A DNA stretch of 64,000 nucleotides, from positions 62,001 to 126,000 of the forward strand of contig CAWIQJ010000005.1 of NCBI GenBank assembly GCA_963838235.1, in the 5' to 3' direction. This stretch comes from JAFECT01 sp963838235. Lineage in GTDB: Bacteria > Pseudomonadota > Alphaproteobacteria > Caulobacterales > Caulobacteraceae. Below are positions 9,300-18,656 of the stretch, one piece after another. A model generated the notes under the pieces. That model made no database searches, had not been told where the DNA came from, and was given only the letters and a program-made list of their open reading frames with translations. Within the stretch, counting starts at the first letter, position 1, and each line of letters starts with the position of its first letter. Position numbers and translations under genes: made by a program.

Positions 9300-9883
9300 A
9301 GACCATCCTGATCGCGGGCGTCCTGGCGCTCGCCTGCTCCGCTCAGGCCTTCGCCGAACCGATCCCGAACCGGCCCGACGTCAACGATCAGTCGAGCGTG
9401 CAGGCCGATGGCGCGCGCGTGCTGAAGCTCTCCATCCTGATCCATGCGCCGCGGGAGAAGGCGTGGGAGGCGTTCGCTACCACGCCCGGCCTGGGCAGCT
9501 GGGAGGCGCCGGTCGCCGCCATCGACCTGCGCGTCGGCGGTTATCTCGAAGCCAGCTATGACGAGAAGGGCAAGCTCGGCGATCCGAACAACATCAAGCA
9601 CAAGATCATCGCCTTCACCAAGGGGCGACGGCTCGAATTCCGCAACGTGCAGGCGCCCAAGGGTTTCCCGCACCAGGAGCTGTTCGGCACGGTGCGCCAC
9701 ATCCTTGCCTTCGAGGATGCGGGCCACGGCATAACGCGGGTGACCATCACCGACGTTGCCTATGGCCATGGCGCCGACTGGGACCAGCTCTACAACTTCT
9801 TCCACAGCGGCAACGCCTATGTGCTGGAGTTGCTGAAATCGCACCTCGAAGGCACGCCGCCGCCCACCGGGCGGGCGCACTGA
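9296..9883 (+). CDS. Exported SRPBCC (AHSA1-like) domain protein
   Basis: 195 residues. MKTILIAGVLALACSAQAFA is a signal peptide with an AFA-E cleavage site. The rest is a START/SRPBCC fold of the AHSA1 type: LKLSILIHAPREKAWEAFATTPGLGSWEAP at the start, a central GRRLEFRNVQAPKG strand region, and the long C-terminal helix WDQLYNFFHSGNAYVLELLKSHL. Such domains bind hydrophobic ligands in a deep cavity; the ligand here cannot be predicted. It overlaps the TetR gene by four bases and is followed 14 bases later by a small membrane-protein gene, suggesting a three-gene operon responding to one small molecule. Confidence 0.8.
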   Translation: MKTILIAGVLALACSAQAFAEPIPNRPDVNDQSSVQADGARVLKLSILIHAPREKAWEAFATTPGLGSWEAPVAAIDLRVGGYLEASYDEKGKLGDPNNIKHKIIAFTKGRRLEFRNVQAPKGFPHQELFGTVRHILAFEDAGHGITRVTITDVAYGHGADWDQLYNFFHSGNAYVLELLKSHLEGTPPPTGRAH

Positions 9884-9897
9884 ACGGAGCACGTACA

Positions 9898-10254
9898 ATG
9901 AACCGCAATGCACTCGTCTTCGTGACCCTGATCGGCACAGCCGCCCAGGTCGCCATGGTGGTGATCGGCCACTTCGTCCCCGCCGTACGCGGCGCCTACA
10001 TGTGGGGCGGGCTCGGCCTCTCGCTGATCGCCGGCCTGCTCTACGCATGGAAGGCCCGCGGCGGCTGGGGCGACGCGCTGATCGGCGGCCTGATCTCGGG
10101 CGGTGTTTGCGCCGTCGTCGGCATCGCGGTTTCGTACTTCTTGAAGGACGTACCCCTGAGCCTGATCGCGCTCGGCGGCGGCGGCTCGGCGGTGACCGGC
10201 CTGATCGGCGGCGCCGTCGGCAAGCTCTTGGCACGGGCGTCCGCGGCGGCGTGA
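9898..10254 (+). CDS. Small membrane protein of unknown function
   Basis: 118 residues with four predicted membrane helices (about residues 5-27, 32-50, 60-82 and 88-110). The last is glycine-rich (ALGGGGSAVTGLIGGAVGKLL), a glycine-zipper-like pattern that favours tight helix packing or oligomerisation. I do not recognise a named family. The ATG has a GGAGCACGTACA leader and follows the SRPBCC gene by 14 bases, so it probably belongs to the TetR operon. Confidence 0.75.
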   Translation: MNRNALVFVTLIGTAAQVAMVVIGHFVPAVRGAYMWGGLGLSLIAGLLYAWKARGGWGDALIGGLISGGVCAVVGIAVSYFLKDVPLSLIALGGGGSAVTGLIGGAVGKLLARASAAA

Positions 10255-10371
10255 ACCCCTGGATTCAGGGCTCGTTCACCCGGTTCGGGCCAGGGTTGCT
10301 GCGACGGTAGGGAACGTTGCACCCGCAGAGGGCGGGCTGTTAGCGGACTCTCCCCGCCCTCGGAGCGACTC

Positions 10372-10836
10372 ATGGCCCGCCAGCCCGCCCCATCCACCCC
10401 GCCGCGTCGATCCTCGATCGAGGACTTCGGCAAGACCACGCCGGGCGACCTGCTCTGGGACCTGATCACCTTCGACCGGCTGGTCACCGGACCGGTGATC
10501 CATATCGTCTACTGGGCGGGCCTGCTGATCCTGCTGATCCTGGGCTGCGGCTCGGTCGGGGCGGCGGTGGGCGCGGCGACGCACGAGGACGGCGTGAACG
10601 CCTGGCTGCTCGGCGGCGTGTTCGTGGTGGTGGGCCTGCTGTTCATCAGCGCCGCCGCCCTGATCTGGCGCGGCCTGTGCGAATTCTACGTCGCGGTGTT
10701 CCGCATCTCCGACGATTTGCGCGCTATTCGGATGCAGATGGAGAGCGGGGTTGCGTTGCCGGAGCGGACCCCGCGCCGCGTGCGCGTAAGAAGGCGGTGC
10801 CTGCGTCGTCGTCAGAATCCGCTGAAGTTCGAGTAG
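10372..10836 (+). CDS. DUF4282-like membrane protein
   Basis: 154 residues. After a polar N-terminus, DLITFDRLVTGPVIHIVYWAGLLILLIL resembles the DUF4282 pattern of a short phenylalanine-rich helix followed by a membrane helix. A second hydrophobic segment (about 78-103) and the segment LCEFYVAVFRISDDLRAIR complete the likeness. The last 20 residues are strongly basic (RRVRVRRRCLRRRQ), suggesting a cytoplasmic tail contacting lipid or nucleic acid. The function of DUF4282 proteins is unknown. It is preceded by a 117-base gap and followed directly by a dispersed palindromic repeat. Confidence 0.7.
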   Translation: MARQPAPSTPPRRSSIEDFGKTTPGDLLWDLITFDRLVTGPVIHIVYWAGLLILLILGCGSVGAAVGAATHEDGVNAWLLGGVFVVVGLLFISAAALIWRGLCEFYVAVFRISDDLRAIRMQMESGVALPERTPRRVRVRRRCLRRRQNPLKFE

Positions 10837-10856
10837 CGTCACCCGCCAATTTTTTT

Positions 10857-10987
10857 CCGTCACCCCGGCCTTGTGCCGGGGCCTGCGCCTGACCTCGCTA
10901 TTGGGGTCGTGTGAGCGCTTGCGCGAACCTTCCACCAGAAGAGCTTTGGCGCTTACCGCGGGTCCCGGGACAAGCCCGGGATGACGG
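10857..10987. repeat. Inverted pair of dispersed palindromic repeats
   Basis: The left unit CCGTCACCCCGGCCTTGTGC starts at 10857; the right unit is its degenerate reverse complement, ending in CCCGGGATGACGG at 10987. A run of seven T lies directly before it, as at 2894-2900. The pair separates the convergent DUF4282 and GH10 genes. Because the GH10 reading frame is shifted near its end, a naive translation of that gene runs into this repeat. Confidence 0.8.
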
Positions 10988-11006
10988 CGATAATGGATGT
11001 AGAGCG

Positions 11007-12048
11007 CTATAGCCTCACAAACGCGCGCGCCATCGCTTTCGCTCTGCCCGTCGTCGTCGAACAGCACGGGCGCGTCAGGAACAAGGCTCTTGTTTTCGGG
11101 CGGGCGGCGGAGCCAGGAGTCCTTGTCGCGGGCGGCCCAGATCGTCACGCCGTAACGTTGCGCCTCGGGCAACCCGGCCATCGCGTCTGAAACCTCGGCG
11201 GCAAGCACGGCCTGCTTCCTCTCAAGCCCGGCGCGATCCAATCCCGACGCGCGGTTCAGGCTCACGTCGAACTCGGAGACGTGCACCTTCAAACCCAAAC
11301 TTGCGAGATCGGTCACCGTGGCGCGGATGCGGCCGGGTTCGAGGTCGGCGTCCACGTGCGTCTGGGTGCCGAGGCCGCTGAGCGGCGCGCCGGCTTTCAG
11401 CAGGGACTCGGCCAGCTTCAGGAACGCTGCGCGTTTCGCCGGTTTGGATTCGAGATTGTAGTCGTTGAGGAACAGGGGCGCCTCGGGCTCGGCCTCGCGC
11501 GCGTGCTCGAACGCCAGGCGGATGTAATCGTCGCCGAGCGCGCGGCGCCACAGACAGTCGCGCAGCGTTCCGTCGTCGGCGAACGGCTCATTGACCGCGT
11601 CCCAGCCTTTGACCTGGCCCCGATAGCGGCCGGCGACGCCCAGCAGATAGGTCCGGTAGGCGGCGGCGAAGCGCTCGCGGTTGTCGGCGATTTTCGCGAA
11701 GGCGTCGGGCGCTTCGAAATACCAGACCAGGGCGTGACCGTGGACCTTCAGACCGTGCGAGTGCGCGAGGGACACGAGACGATCCGCGCGCGTCCAGTCG
11801 AAGGACCCGTCGCGGGAGACCAGGGATTCGGACTTCATCTCCCATTCGGGCGTGACGCGGCCGAAGTTGGTGACGGCCAGCGCGGTCCAGGCGGGATCGT
11901 CGAACTCCCCGGTCATGGCGGCGACGCCGAGCGGGAACGGGACGAGGGTGTTCAGCGCCGGCAACGGTCCGTCGGACGCGCGAGCGCGACCGCAGGCTGC
12001 GAGTGCAAAAGCGGAGACAAGTGCGGCCCGTCGAGTGGTTCGGATCAC
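11007..12048 (-). CDS. GH10 endo-1,4-beta-xylanase-like lipoprotein, frameshifted near its end
   Basis: A glycoside hydrolase family 10 protein of about 346 residues. The N-terminus has a twin-arginine motif (TTRRAALV) and a lipobox (LAAC, Cys19), so it is exported and possibly lipid-anchored. The GH10 barrel shows WEMKSES, HGHALVWY, the acid/base glutamate in DAVNEPF, LNDYN, and the nucleophile glutamate in VHVSEFDVS. One extra C in a CCC run at about 11047-11049 shifts the frame after VLFDDD. In the restored frame the protein ends GRAKAMARAFVRL at 11007; otherwise translation runs on to 10276 through a repeat and the opposite gene. The GTG start overlaps the fliJ stop (GTGA), so it is coupled to flagellar genes. 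Confidence 0.88.
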
Positions 12049-12455
12049 CTTGCGGCGCGGCGCAGCGCGGTCTCGTCCAGCTGCGCCGTCTCCTGACGCG
12101 CGACCTTGGCCTTTTCACTGAGGCGCGAGAGCTCGGCCACGTGCTCGAACTTCTTCTGTTCCTCGAACGCCTGGGCGAGCGCGTCGCGCGCGCCGGCCTC
12201 TTCGGCCGCGGTTTCTTCGGCGGTGGCCTGGGCGGCGCCGCGGCGCAGCTTCCAACCCTGGACGTAGGTCGCCAACTGCATGGCGGCATAGGCATCGACC
12301 GCCGCGCGCTCGCTTTCCACCTCGCGCTCGGCGTCGAGCACGGCGACGCGCATTTCGGCGGACGCTCGGCGCGCCGCAACCTCGGCCAGGCGCTTCTGCA
12401 GGGTTTCCACCTCGTATTTCGACAGGCGGATCAGCGAGTGGGCCCATTTGGTCAT
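12045..12455 (-). CDS. fliJ: Flagellar export chaperone FliJ
   Basis: 136 residues, nearly all alpha-helical coiled coil (about residues 5-125) rich in Ala, Glu, Arg and Gln, with the typical opening MTKWAHSLIRLSKYEVETLQKRLAEV. FliJ inserts into the FliI hexamer like the gamma subunit of F1-ATPase and links it to FlhA. The ATG overlaps the end of fliI (ATGA) and the stop overlaps the GH10 start. Identification rests on length, coiled-coil character and position behind fliI. Confidence 0.88.
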   Translation of the reverse strand: MTKWAHSLIRLSKYEVETLQKRLAEVAARRASAEMRVAVLDAEREVESERAAVDAYAAMQLATYVQGWKLRRGAAQATAEETAAEEAGARDALAQAFEEQKKFEHVAELSRLSEKAKVARQETAQLDETALRRAAR

Positions 12456-13796
12456 GCGGGCGGTCCTCCTTCGGCGAGGATGGCGTCGAGACGCTTAAAG
12501 GAGTCTTCAAGCCGGGTGACTTCGTACTTGTCCTGGCTGAGGAAGGCCTCGAGGTCGGGGTTCAGGCGGATGGCGCGGTCGATCAGGGCGTCGGCGCCGG
12601 TGCGGTAGGCGCCGATGCGGATCAGCTCTTCCATGTTCACATAGGCCGACAGCACCTCGCGCGCGCGGCGCACGGTCTCGCGCTCGGGCGGTTGCTGGCA
12701 GCTCGGGCATGGTCCGGCTGATCGATTTCAGCACGTCGATGGCGGGGAAGCGGCCGCGTTCGGCGATGGAGCGGCTCATCACGATGTGGCCGTCGAGGAT
12801 ACCGCGCACCGCGTCGGCGATCGGCTCATTGTGGTCGTCGCCGTCCACCAGCACGGTGAACAGGCCGGTGATCGGTCCCGCCTCGGTGCCGTCGGGCCGG
12901 ATCGGGCCAGGCCCCGCGCGCTCGAGCAGCTTGGGCAGCTCGGTGAAGACCGTCGGCGTATAGCCCTTGGTCGTCGGCGGCTCGCCGGCGGCCAGGCCGA
13001 TCTCGCGCTGGGCCATGGCGAAGCGGGTGACCCAATCCATCAGGCACAGCACTTCGAGATCCTGATCGCGCAGGAATTCGGCGATGGCGAGGGTGAGATA
13101 GGCGGCCTGGCGCCGCTTCAGCGCCGGCTCGTCCGAGGTCGCGACCACCACGATGGCGCGCTTCAGGCCGGTTTCACCGAGGGTCTCTTCGATGAACTCG
13201 CGCACTTCACGGCCGCGTTCGCCGATCATGCCGACCACGACCACGTCGCAGCTCGCCTCGCGCGCCAGCATCGACAGCAAGACCGACTTGCCCACGCCCG
13301 ATCCCGCGAACACGCCCATGCGCTGGCCGCGGCAGGTGGAGGCGAAGATGTCGAGCGCACGCACGCCGAGGTCGAGACGCTCGCCCACGCGGCCGCGCGA
13401 ATGGGCCGAAGGCGGCGACCCGCGCAAGGGATAGGCCGCAAGCCCGGTGGGCAGCACGCCCTTGCCGTCGACGGGCCGTCCGAAAGCGTCGACCACCCGG
13501 CCGAGCCAGCCCAGGGTCGGCCGCACCGAGGCGGCGTCCGAAAGAATGCGGATCTCGGCGCCGGGGGCGATGCCCTCGACCGGGCCGAAGGGCATGAGCA
13601 GCGCGCGCGCGTCGCGGAAGCCGACCACCTCGGCCGGCAGGGCCTTTTGGCCGCGCCGCTCGATCTCGGCCCGGGCGCCCACCGCCAGCCGGGTCAGACC
13701 GCCGCGCGCCTCGATCAGGAGGCCGTTCACCGCCGCCACCCGGCCCGACACGGTCAGGGGGTCGATACGCTCCACGGCGGCAAGAAGATTACGCAA
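12452..13796 (-). CDS. fliI: Flagellum-specific export ATPase FliI, with one frameshift
   Basis: About 448 residues when restored. The N-terminal beta-barrel region (VAAVNGLLIEARGGLTRLAVGA) precedes the RecA-like ATPase core with Walker A GVFAGSGVGKSVLLSML (about residue 170), Walker B LEVLCLMDWVTRFAMAQREIGLAAGEPP, and the SRSIAERGRFPAIDVLKSISRTMP stretch. There the frame shifts: one extra base near 12700 turns the expected PGCQQPPERETVRRAREVLSAY into another frame, and the rest continues in frame to 12452. FliI energises flagellar protein export. The TTG start at 13796 has GGAGG eight bases upstream. The indel is probably a sequencing artefact because both sides are fully conserved. Confidence 0.92.
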
Positions 13797-13921
13797 GGAA
13801 AGGGCCTCCGACTCGTCCGTTAAGGTTCGCGCAAGGGGCGTTAACCCGGGGTGAAGGATGTGCGCGCTTGCGGCGTTTCGTCCGGCTTTCTACGGTGCCA
13901 CCGGCAAGGGGAGGACGGTCT
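13797..13921. promoter_or_regulatory. fliI upstream region with TTAA half-sites and a GANTC site
   Basis: The 125 bases between fliI and the amidohydrolase hold TTAA at 13820-13823 and GTTAAC at 13840-13845, both resembling CtrA half-sites, and GACTC (GANTC, CcrM target) at 13810-13814. The half-site spacing (17 bases) does not match the full TTAA-N7-TTAA box. In Caulobacter class II flagellar genes are CtrA-controlled, so control of fliI here is plausible but unproven. Confidence 0.4.
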
Positions 13922-15232
13922 GTGTTTTCAGCAAAATGGGCGATCCTGACGACGGTCGCGGCGGCTGCGCTGTTGGCCGGGTCGGCGGCGGCGAAGGACG
14001 TGGTGATCCACGCCGGAACCCTGATCGACGGCGTCTCGGCCACGCCGCGCCATACCGTCTCGATCCTGATCCACGACGACCGGGTCACCGGCGTGCAGGA
14101 CGGCTACGTCGCGCCCGCGGGCGCCGAGGTCATCGACCTCGAGCAGGCCACGGTGATGCCGGGCTTCATCGACTGCCATATCCATATCTCCGCGCGCTTG
14201 CCCAGCGAGGGCAATGAGGTCGAATACGCCGTCACCCACACCGACATCGACGCCGCCCTGATGGGCGCGAAGTTCGGGCGTGAGCTGCTGCTCGAGGGTT
14301 TCACCAGCGCCCGCGACGTGGGCGGCGGGCCTGAGACCGTCTCCCTGCGCGACGCCTTCGCGGCCGGAACCCTGCCGGGACCGAGGCTGTGGGTGTCGCT
14401 GCAGCCGCTGGGCCCGACCGGCGGTCATGCCGACCCCTCGAACGGCTTCGACCCGGCCTTGACCTACCCGGGCTGGGACGCCGGCAAGGTCGACAATGCG
14501 GAGGAGGCGCGGCTGCGGGTGCGCGAGCACAAGAAGCACGGCGCGGACCTGATCAAGATGATGCCGTCCGGCGGCATCGCGTCGGTCGGCGACGACCCGC
14601 ACCGGATGCTGATGACCGACGACGAAATGGCTGCGGTGATCGACACCGCGCACAATCTCGGCCTGAAGGTCGCGGCGCACATCTATCCGGCCGACGCGAT
14701 CAAACACGCCGTGCGCCTGGGCGTGGATTCCGTCGAGCACGGCTCCTTCGCCGACGACGAGGCCTACGCTCTGATGAAACAGCACGGGACCTATCTGGTG
14801 CCCACGCTCACCGTCTACGACGTGTTCTACAAGGTCGCGAGCGAGCACCCGGAACTGCTGCCGCCGGGCACCGCGGCGAAAGAACTGGCCAACGACCTGC
14901 TGCCGATCCAACACCTGCCCAGTGCGCTGAAGGCCGGGGTGAAGATCGCCTACGGCACCGACATCGGCCAGGGCGACCACGCGCGCGAATTCGTGCTGCT
15001 GCATCAGGCCGGCATGGCCCCGATGGACGAGATCTTCGTCGCCACCCGCAACGCCGCCGACCTGATCGGCGCGTCCGACCGCATCGGCTCGATCCAGGCC
15101 GGCCGCTACGCCGACATCGTCGCCGTCGCCGGCGACCCACTGAAGGACGTGGGCGAGTTCGAGCGCGTGCAGTTCGTGATGAAAGGCGGCCTGGTGTTCA
15201 AACGCGACGGCGCCGCGACGGCGCAGCGGTAG
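13922..15232 (+). CDS. Exported amidohydrolase (imidazolonepropionase/Xaa-Pro dipeptidase-like)
   Basis: About 436 residues from the GTG at 13922, chosen for AAGGGGAGG eight bases upstream and the signal peptide MFSAKWAILTTVAAAALLAGSAAA. It belongs to the metal-dependent amidohydrolase superfamily: MPGFIDCHIHI gives the first metal-binding HxH, GADLIKMMPSGGIAS the carboxylated-lysine region, KVAAHIYPADAIKHAVRLGVDSVEHGS further His ligands, and YGTDIG the catalytic aspartate. The C-terminal SIQAGRYADIVAVAGDPL returns to the small beta domain. Related exported enzymes hydrolyse acyl-amino acids or dipeptides; the substrate is not predictable. It is divergent from fliI and appears monocistronic. 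Confidence 0.88.
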   Translation: MFSAKWAILTTVAAAALLAGSAAAKDVVIHAGTLIDGVSATPRHTVSILIHDDRVTGVQDGYVAPAGAEVIDLEQATVMPGFIDCHIHISARLPSEGNEVEYAVTHTDIDAALMGAKFGRELLLEGFTSARDVGGGPETVSLRDAFAAGTLPGPRLWVSLQPLGPTGGHADPSNGFDPALTYPGWDAGKVDNAEEARLRVREHKKHGADLIKMMPSGGIASVGDDPHRMLMTDDEMAAVIDTAHNLGLKVAAHIYPADAIKHAVRLGVDSVEHGSFADDEAYALMKQHGTYLVPTLTVYDVFYKVASEHPELLPPGTAAKELANDLLPIQHLPSALKAGVKIAYGTDIGQGDHAREFVLLHQAGMAPMDEIFVATRNAADLIGASDRIGSIQAGRYADIVAVAGDPLKDVGEFERVQFVMKGGLVFKRDGAATAQR

Positions 15233-15241
15233 GAAGAAAGA

Positions 15242-15380
15242 TTGCCCACGAAAAACACGAACAAGGTACAAGTCTGGCGATGCGCCCTTGACCGAATGAC
15301 CGCGCGAAGCGCGGTCGAAAAACGGACGAGAACGCCGGATTAAGTCGCCATGGCGTTCGTGCTTTTCGTGGGCAACTCTT
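15242..15380. repeat. Dispersed repeat with GCCCACGAAAA/TTTTCGTGGGC ends
   Basis: The gap between the amidohydrolase and cysQ is bounded by GCCCACGAAAAACACGAAC (15244 onward) and its inverted counterpart GTTCGTGCTTTTCGTGGGC near 15356-15374. Inside, ACCGCGCGAAGCGCGGT folds as a hairpin. A related element with the same end motif and a similar inner hairpin lies at 30621-30752. It looks like a dispersed non-coding repeat family. Confidence 0.7.
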
Positions 15381-15387
15381 CTCTTCT

Positions 15388-16179
15388 CTAGCCGCCGACC
15401 GCGAGGAAGCCAGGGTTCGCGAAACCCTTGTCCGCCTTGCCGTAGGTCAGCGGCGCGCCGTCCTCGGTCAGGACCCGTCCGCCGGCGGCGACCAGCACCG
15501 CGTGGGCCGCGGCCGTGTCCCATTCCATGGTGCGGCCGGGGCGCGGATAGACGTCCGCGCGGCCCTCGGCGATGAGGCAGAACTTCACCGAACTGTCCAT
15601 GCCCTGCCACACCGGGCAGCCGTGTTTGCCGGCGAGGCGTTCGGCTTCTTCGTCGGTCAAGGTGTGACTGACCAGGGCGACGCCGTTGGCGGGTTTCTGA
15701 CGCACGCGGATTTGCGTCAGGTCGTTGCCCTTCACCTTGCGACGGAAGGCGCCGTCCTTGGCGGTGAACCAGACCTGGCCGGTGGCGGGCGCCGCGACCG
15801 CGCCGGCGACGGGCTTGCCGTCTTCGACGAGTGCGATGTTCACCGTGAACAACTCCGTCCCACGGATGAAGCCCTTGGTGCCGTCCAGCGGGTCCACAAG
15901 AAAGAACCGCTTGGGCGCCTTGTCGGGTAGACCCGTTTCGCTGGCGGCCTCCTCGGAGATCACCGGGACCTTGGGAAAGCGTTCGAGCAGGCGCTGAAGA
16001 ATCAGCGTCTCGGCGCGGCGGTCGGCTTCGGTGACGGGGAACTCGTCGCTCTTGCGATCGACGTTCAAACCCGTTTTCCAAAGAGGAAGAATGAGGTCAG
16101 CGGCTTCTTCGACGATCTCGGCGAGCACTCGGCCGAGGTCGGCGGTCGCGACCAGGGATGCAGATTCCATATCCTCCAA
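15388..16179 (-). CDS. cysQ: 3'(2'),5'-bisphosphate nucleotidase CysQ
   Basis: 263 residues of the inositol monophosphatase superfamily. The metal-binding motifs are all present: VISEEAA (about residue 73), DPLDGTKGFIRG (about 94-105) and WDTAAAHAVLVAAGG (about 217). SSVKFCLIAEGRADVYPR matches the CysQ subgroup, which removes the 3'-phosphate of PAP formed during sulfate assimilation. The ATG at 16179 has a second in-frame ATG three codons later; either may be used. It is divergent from chpT, sharing the short gap 16180-16250. Confidence 0.88.
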   Translation of the reverse strand: MEDMESASLVATADLGRVLAEIVEEAADLILPLWKTGLNVDRKSDEFPVTEADRRAETLILQRLLERFPKVPVISEEAASETGLPDKAPKRFFLVDPLDGTKGFIRGTELFTVNIALVEDGKPVAGAVAAPATGQVWFTAKDGAFRRKVKGNDLTQIRVRQKPANGVALVSHTLTDEEAERLAGKHGCPVWQGMDSSVKFCLIAEGRADVYPRPGRTMEWDTAAAHAVLVAAGGRVLTEDGAPLTYGKADKGFANPGFLAVGG

Positions 16180-16250
16180 TATCTAGGGCGCCGCGCGGGT
16201 TTGAAGAAGCGCCAAATCACTTCAATTTGCCGGCGTGTGAGAGGCGCCAC

Positions 16251-16989
16251 ATGACTGATCCGACAAGCATTCCGGTCCCGACCCCGCCTGTTGCCGGCCA
16301 AGCCCCGGATTTGGCGGGGGCTGCTCCCCAGGTCTGGGGTGAGACGGAACTGGCCTCCCACATCGCGGCAAAGTTGTGCCACGACTTTATTAGCCCTGCA
16401 GGCGCAATCGTCTCGGGCCTGGACCTGCTGAAGGACCCCTCGGCCCAGGACATGCGCGAGGACGCCATGGGCCTGATCGAGGCCTCGGCGCGCAAAATGG
16501 TGGCGATCGTCAACTTCGCCCGGGCGGCGTTCGGGGCGGCCACCACCTCGGAGCGGTTCGACGGCGAGGAGCTGAAGCGCCTGATCGAAGGCATGTTCGA
16601 GCACATGCGGGCCGAGCTGACCTTGGCGCTGGACGTGCCGATCTTTGAGAAGCCCGAGGCCCGGGCGCTGTTGAACCTCGCCTATCTGGGCGGCCAGGCC
16701 CTGCCCAGCGGCGGCCAGGCGACGGTGGCGGCCCGCAAGGACCCGTCCGACCTGTGGATGGCGGTCGAGGCCCGCGGGGCCCGGGCGCGGCTCAAGCCCG
16801 AGGCCCTGGTCGGCCTGCGCGGCGAGCGGCTGGTCGAGGGCCTCTCCGGCCAGTGGGTCCAGCCATTCTGGCTGGCGAAGGTCGTATCCGACGCCAGAGG
16901 GGACTATCGAGGTCGATCTCGACCAGGATTTCGTGCGCATCCGGGTGCGTCTGCCGGTCGCAGACCGCCTGGAGCCAACTAAACCTTAA
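16251..16989 (+). CDS. chpT: Histidine phosphotransferase ChpT, with one frameshift near the end
   Basis: About 245 residues when restored. ChpT accepts phosphate from CckA and passes it to CtrA and CpdR, the central relay of the Caulobacter cell cycle. The phosphorylatable histidine is His44 in AAKLCHDFISPAGAIVSGLDLL, and the dimerisation/pseudo-kinase domain follows (ALLNLAYLGGQALPSGG). Near 16899-16902 a run of four G contains one extra base; in the corrected frame the protein continues GTIEVDLDQDFVRIRVRLPV to a stop at 16987-16989. The ATG follows a GAGAGG ribosome-binding site. It is upstream of a CheY-like and a cheR gene. Confidence 0.9.
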
Positions 16990-17078
16990 CCGAGGTCCGC
17001 AAGGATGCCCGGACGGACGCTGCGGCGCGATGGACCGCCCGGCGCCCGCAGTCGCGTGTCCGGGAGCCGAAGCCCGTC

Positions 17079-17443
<365 letters not shown>

Positions 17444-17444
<1 letters not shown>

Positions 17445-18280
17445 TGGCGTTGACGGCGCAGGACCTGGATCACCTGGCGGCGCTGGTGAAGGCGGCGTGC
17501 GGCATCATCGTGCCGCAGGACCGCGCCACCGCCATCGAGAGCCGGCTCGGCCCGGTGGCGCGGCGCGAAAACTTCCCCTCGGTCTCGGCCCTGATCGAAC
17601 GCATCATGGTCCAGCCGGACCAGGCGCTGGTGCGCGCGGTGGTCGATGCGTTGCGGGTCAGCGAGACCCAGTTCTTCCGCGACCGCGCACCCTTCGACCA
17701 GTTCCGCAGCGAGATCCTGCCCGCCCTCATGGCGGTGCGGTCCGACGGCCGGGTGCGGGTGTGGAGCGCCGGCTGCTCCACCGGCCAGGAGCCCTATTCC
17801 CTCGCCATCGCCAGCGAAGAGGCGCGCGAGTTCATGCCGCAGCTCCACCTCGAGATCATCGCCACCGACGTGTCGGACCGGTGTCTCGAAAAGGCGCGCA
17901 GCGGGCTCTACACCCAGTTCGAAGTGCAGCGCGGCCTGCCCATCCGCATGCTGGTCAAGCACTTCGAAAAGATCGACGACTTCTGGCGAGCCTCGCCGCA
18001 GTTGCGCGCCGCCGTGCATTGGGGCCGCTTCAACCTGATGCACGAGCCGACCAAGCTCGGCCAGTTCGACGTGATCTTCTGCCGCAACGTGCTCACCCAG
18101 TTCGACGAGCCGACGCGGGCGGCGACGCTCGAACGCCTGAACATGGCGCTGGCGCCCGACGGCCTGCTGTTCCTGGGCGGCGACGAAACCACCCACGACT
18201 TCACCGAAGCGTTCAAGCCGGTGCCGGGCCGGCGCGGTTTGTATAGCAAGACGCCGGGGCATATCCGGCGGGTGGCGTAA
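17444..18280 (+). CDS. cheR: CheR-type protein-glutamate methyltransferase
   Basis: 278 residues. The N-terminal all-helical CheR domain (residues 1-70) ends in VSETQFFRDRAPFDQF. The SAM-dependent methyltransferase domain has VRVWSAGCSTGQEPYSLAI (motif I), IIATDVSDRCLEKAR and DVIFCRNVLTQFD. CheR methylates glutamates of chemoreceptors; no receptor or cheA is visible here, so this is an orphan copy coupled to a single-domain CheY. The ATG overlaps the preceding stop by one base. The usual FRNVLIYFD motif reads CRNVLTQFD, a conservative variant. Confidence 0.92.
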
Positions 18281-18656
18281 GCGCGGCCGCCACCGTAAAT
18301 CACCGTAAATTACGGTGCGCAATGCGGACTTTAAGCTCGACGACGATCCCTGTCGCCCACTCCCTCGTTCACACTGTCAAAGACCCACTTGGAATTTAGA
18401 GCGAGCCGGCGTCAGGACAAGGCCGCGGCGCGAGGGGAAAAAGTCCGAACACGACTTCAGGCTCTTGCCGCGTGCAAAGCGCGGCCTCGTGGCGCTGGCT
18501 GGGTCCTCGACGGCTCGGAGCTGACCGCTCCTCCCCGTCAAGGATGACGGGATCATATAAAAGTTGGCGTCATCCTTGACGTTGCGCGGCGCTCAGCCGC
18601 GCGGCGTCGAGGACCCAGCAAGCGTTGCGCCCAATTCCAGCGAATCCGAGCAACGC
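18281..18656. repeat. Non-coding gap with nested palindromes between cheR and the arsC-like gene
   Basis: At 18291-18317, CACCGTAAAT occurs twice in tandem and the second copy continues into TACGGTG, a near-perfect 17-base palindrome. At 18498-18619 a nested inverted structure is present: GCTGGGTCCTCGACG (18498-18512) matches CGTCGAGGACCCAGC (18605-18619), and inside it CGTCAAGGATGACG (18536-18549) matches CGTCATCCTTGACG (18568-18581). The inner motif resembles the GTCACC repeats elsewhere. I see no convincing gene. Confidence 0.75.

Noticed and set aside
10276..11006. C-terminal 240-residue extension of the GH10 enzyme
   Set aside because: It results from a one-base frameshift and is translated from a repeat and the antisense strand of another gene.
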